Source of the DNA: Oscillospiraceae bacterium
Lineage (GTDB): Bacteria; Bacillota; Clostridia; Oscillospirales; Oscillospiraceae
Length of the DNA stretch: 64,000 bases
NCBI GenBank assembly: GCA_017522015.1
Contig: JAFXAW010000029.1
Span: 42,286 to 106,285, forward strand
Direction: 5' to 3'
Below, piece by piece: positions 63,447-64,000 of this stretch. The first letter of the stretch is position 1. Each line of letters opens with the position of its first letter. The translations under genes and the position numbers were made by a program. The notes beneath the pieces were generated by a model. That model saw only the letters and a list, made by a program, of their open reading frames with translations. It made no database searches and had not been told where the DNA came from.

Positions 63447-64000
<554 letters not shown>

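Overview
The window looks like the chromosome of a strictly anaerobic, spore-forming, high-GC Clostridia member, most likely an Oscillospiraceae gut bacterium related to Flavonifractor or Intestinimonas. Evidence for this is the two dipicolinate synthase genes, the miaA-hfq and sepF-divIVA-ileS orders, a zinc-binding S14, a KOW protein between map and infA, and AAGGAGG-type ribosome binding sites. The genus is an inference from gene content only.

Layout. 1-10,900: housekeeping genes, mostly minus strand (ileS cut by the window edge, divIVA, sepF, PLP-binding protein, HlyD-like protein, hfq, miaA, hflX, flavin reductase, HAD phosphatase), with one DegV gene on plus. 10,991-28,290: a catabolic locus. 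28,363-30,033: dpaB, dpaA and tRNA-Leu(UAA). 30,100-32,830: an AT-rich patch with an HTH-like protein and seven very small genes in two mini-operons. 33,271-34,613: a second CoA-transferase pair. 34,818-50,788: the fused S10-spc-alpha ribosomal protein operon, rpsJ to rplQ, with secY, adk, map, KOW, infA, rpmJ and rpoA. 51,218-61,135: FAD oxidoreductase, ychF, polysaccharide deacetylase, ftsH, hpt, tilS, dnaB and a DUF1934 protein. 61,417-64,000: Asp23, nusB, xseA, xseB and the start of ispA.

The main discovery is the 12-28 kb locus. Read together, its genes spell out an anaerobic trihydroxybenzene (pyrogallol/phloroglucinol) fermentation pathway: a molybdopterin transhydroxylase with its Fe-S subunit, an SDR matching phloroglucinol reductase, a cyclase-family hydrolase matching dihydrophloroglucinol cyclohydrolase, a 3-hydroxyacyl-CoA-dehydrogenase-like enzyme matching 3-hydroxy-5-oxohexanoate dehydrogenase, a BKACE-family enzyme matching triacetate acetoacetate-lyase, a CoA-transferase, a thiolase and a sodium:solute symporter. 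MerR and LysR regulators are embedded. The pathway as such is described in Clostridium scatologenes. What looks new here is a second, divergent transhydroxylase-like complex whose Fe-S subunit keeps a full 16-cysteine set, and two promoters with palindromes in their spacers, one of them a classic 19-bp MerR-type promoter, in the region between the two complexes.

Other points worth a look: a 92-residue Gly/Gln/Tyr/Asn/Arg repeat tail on ribosomal protein S3, a long structured leader before rpsJ with an attenuator-like hairpin, a likely non-AUG start for hflX, and the cluster of tiny unknown genes.
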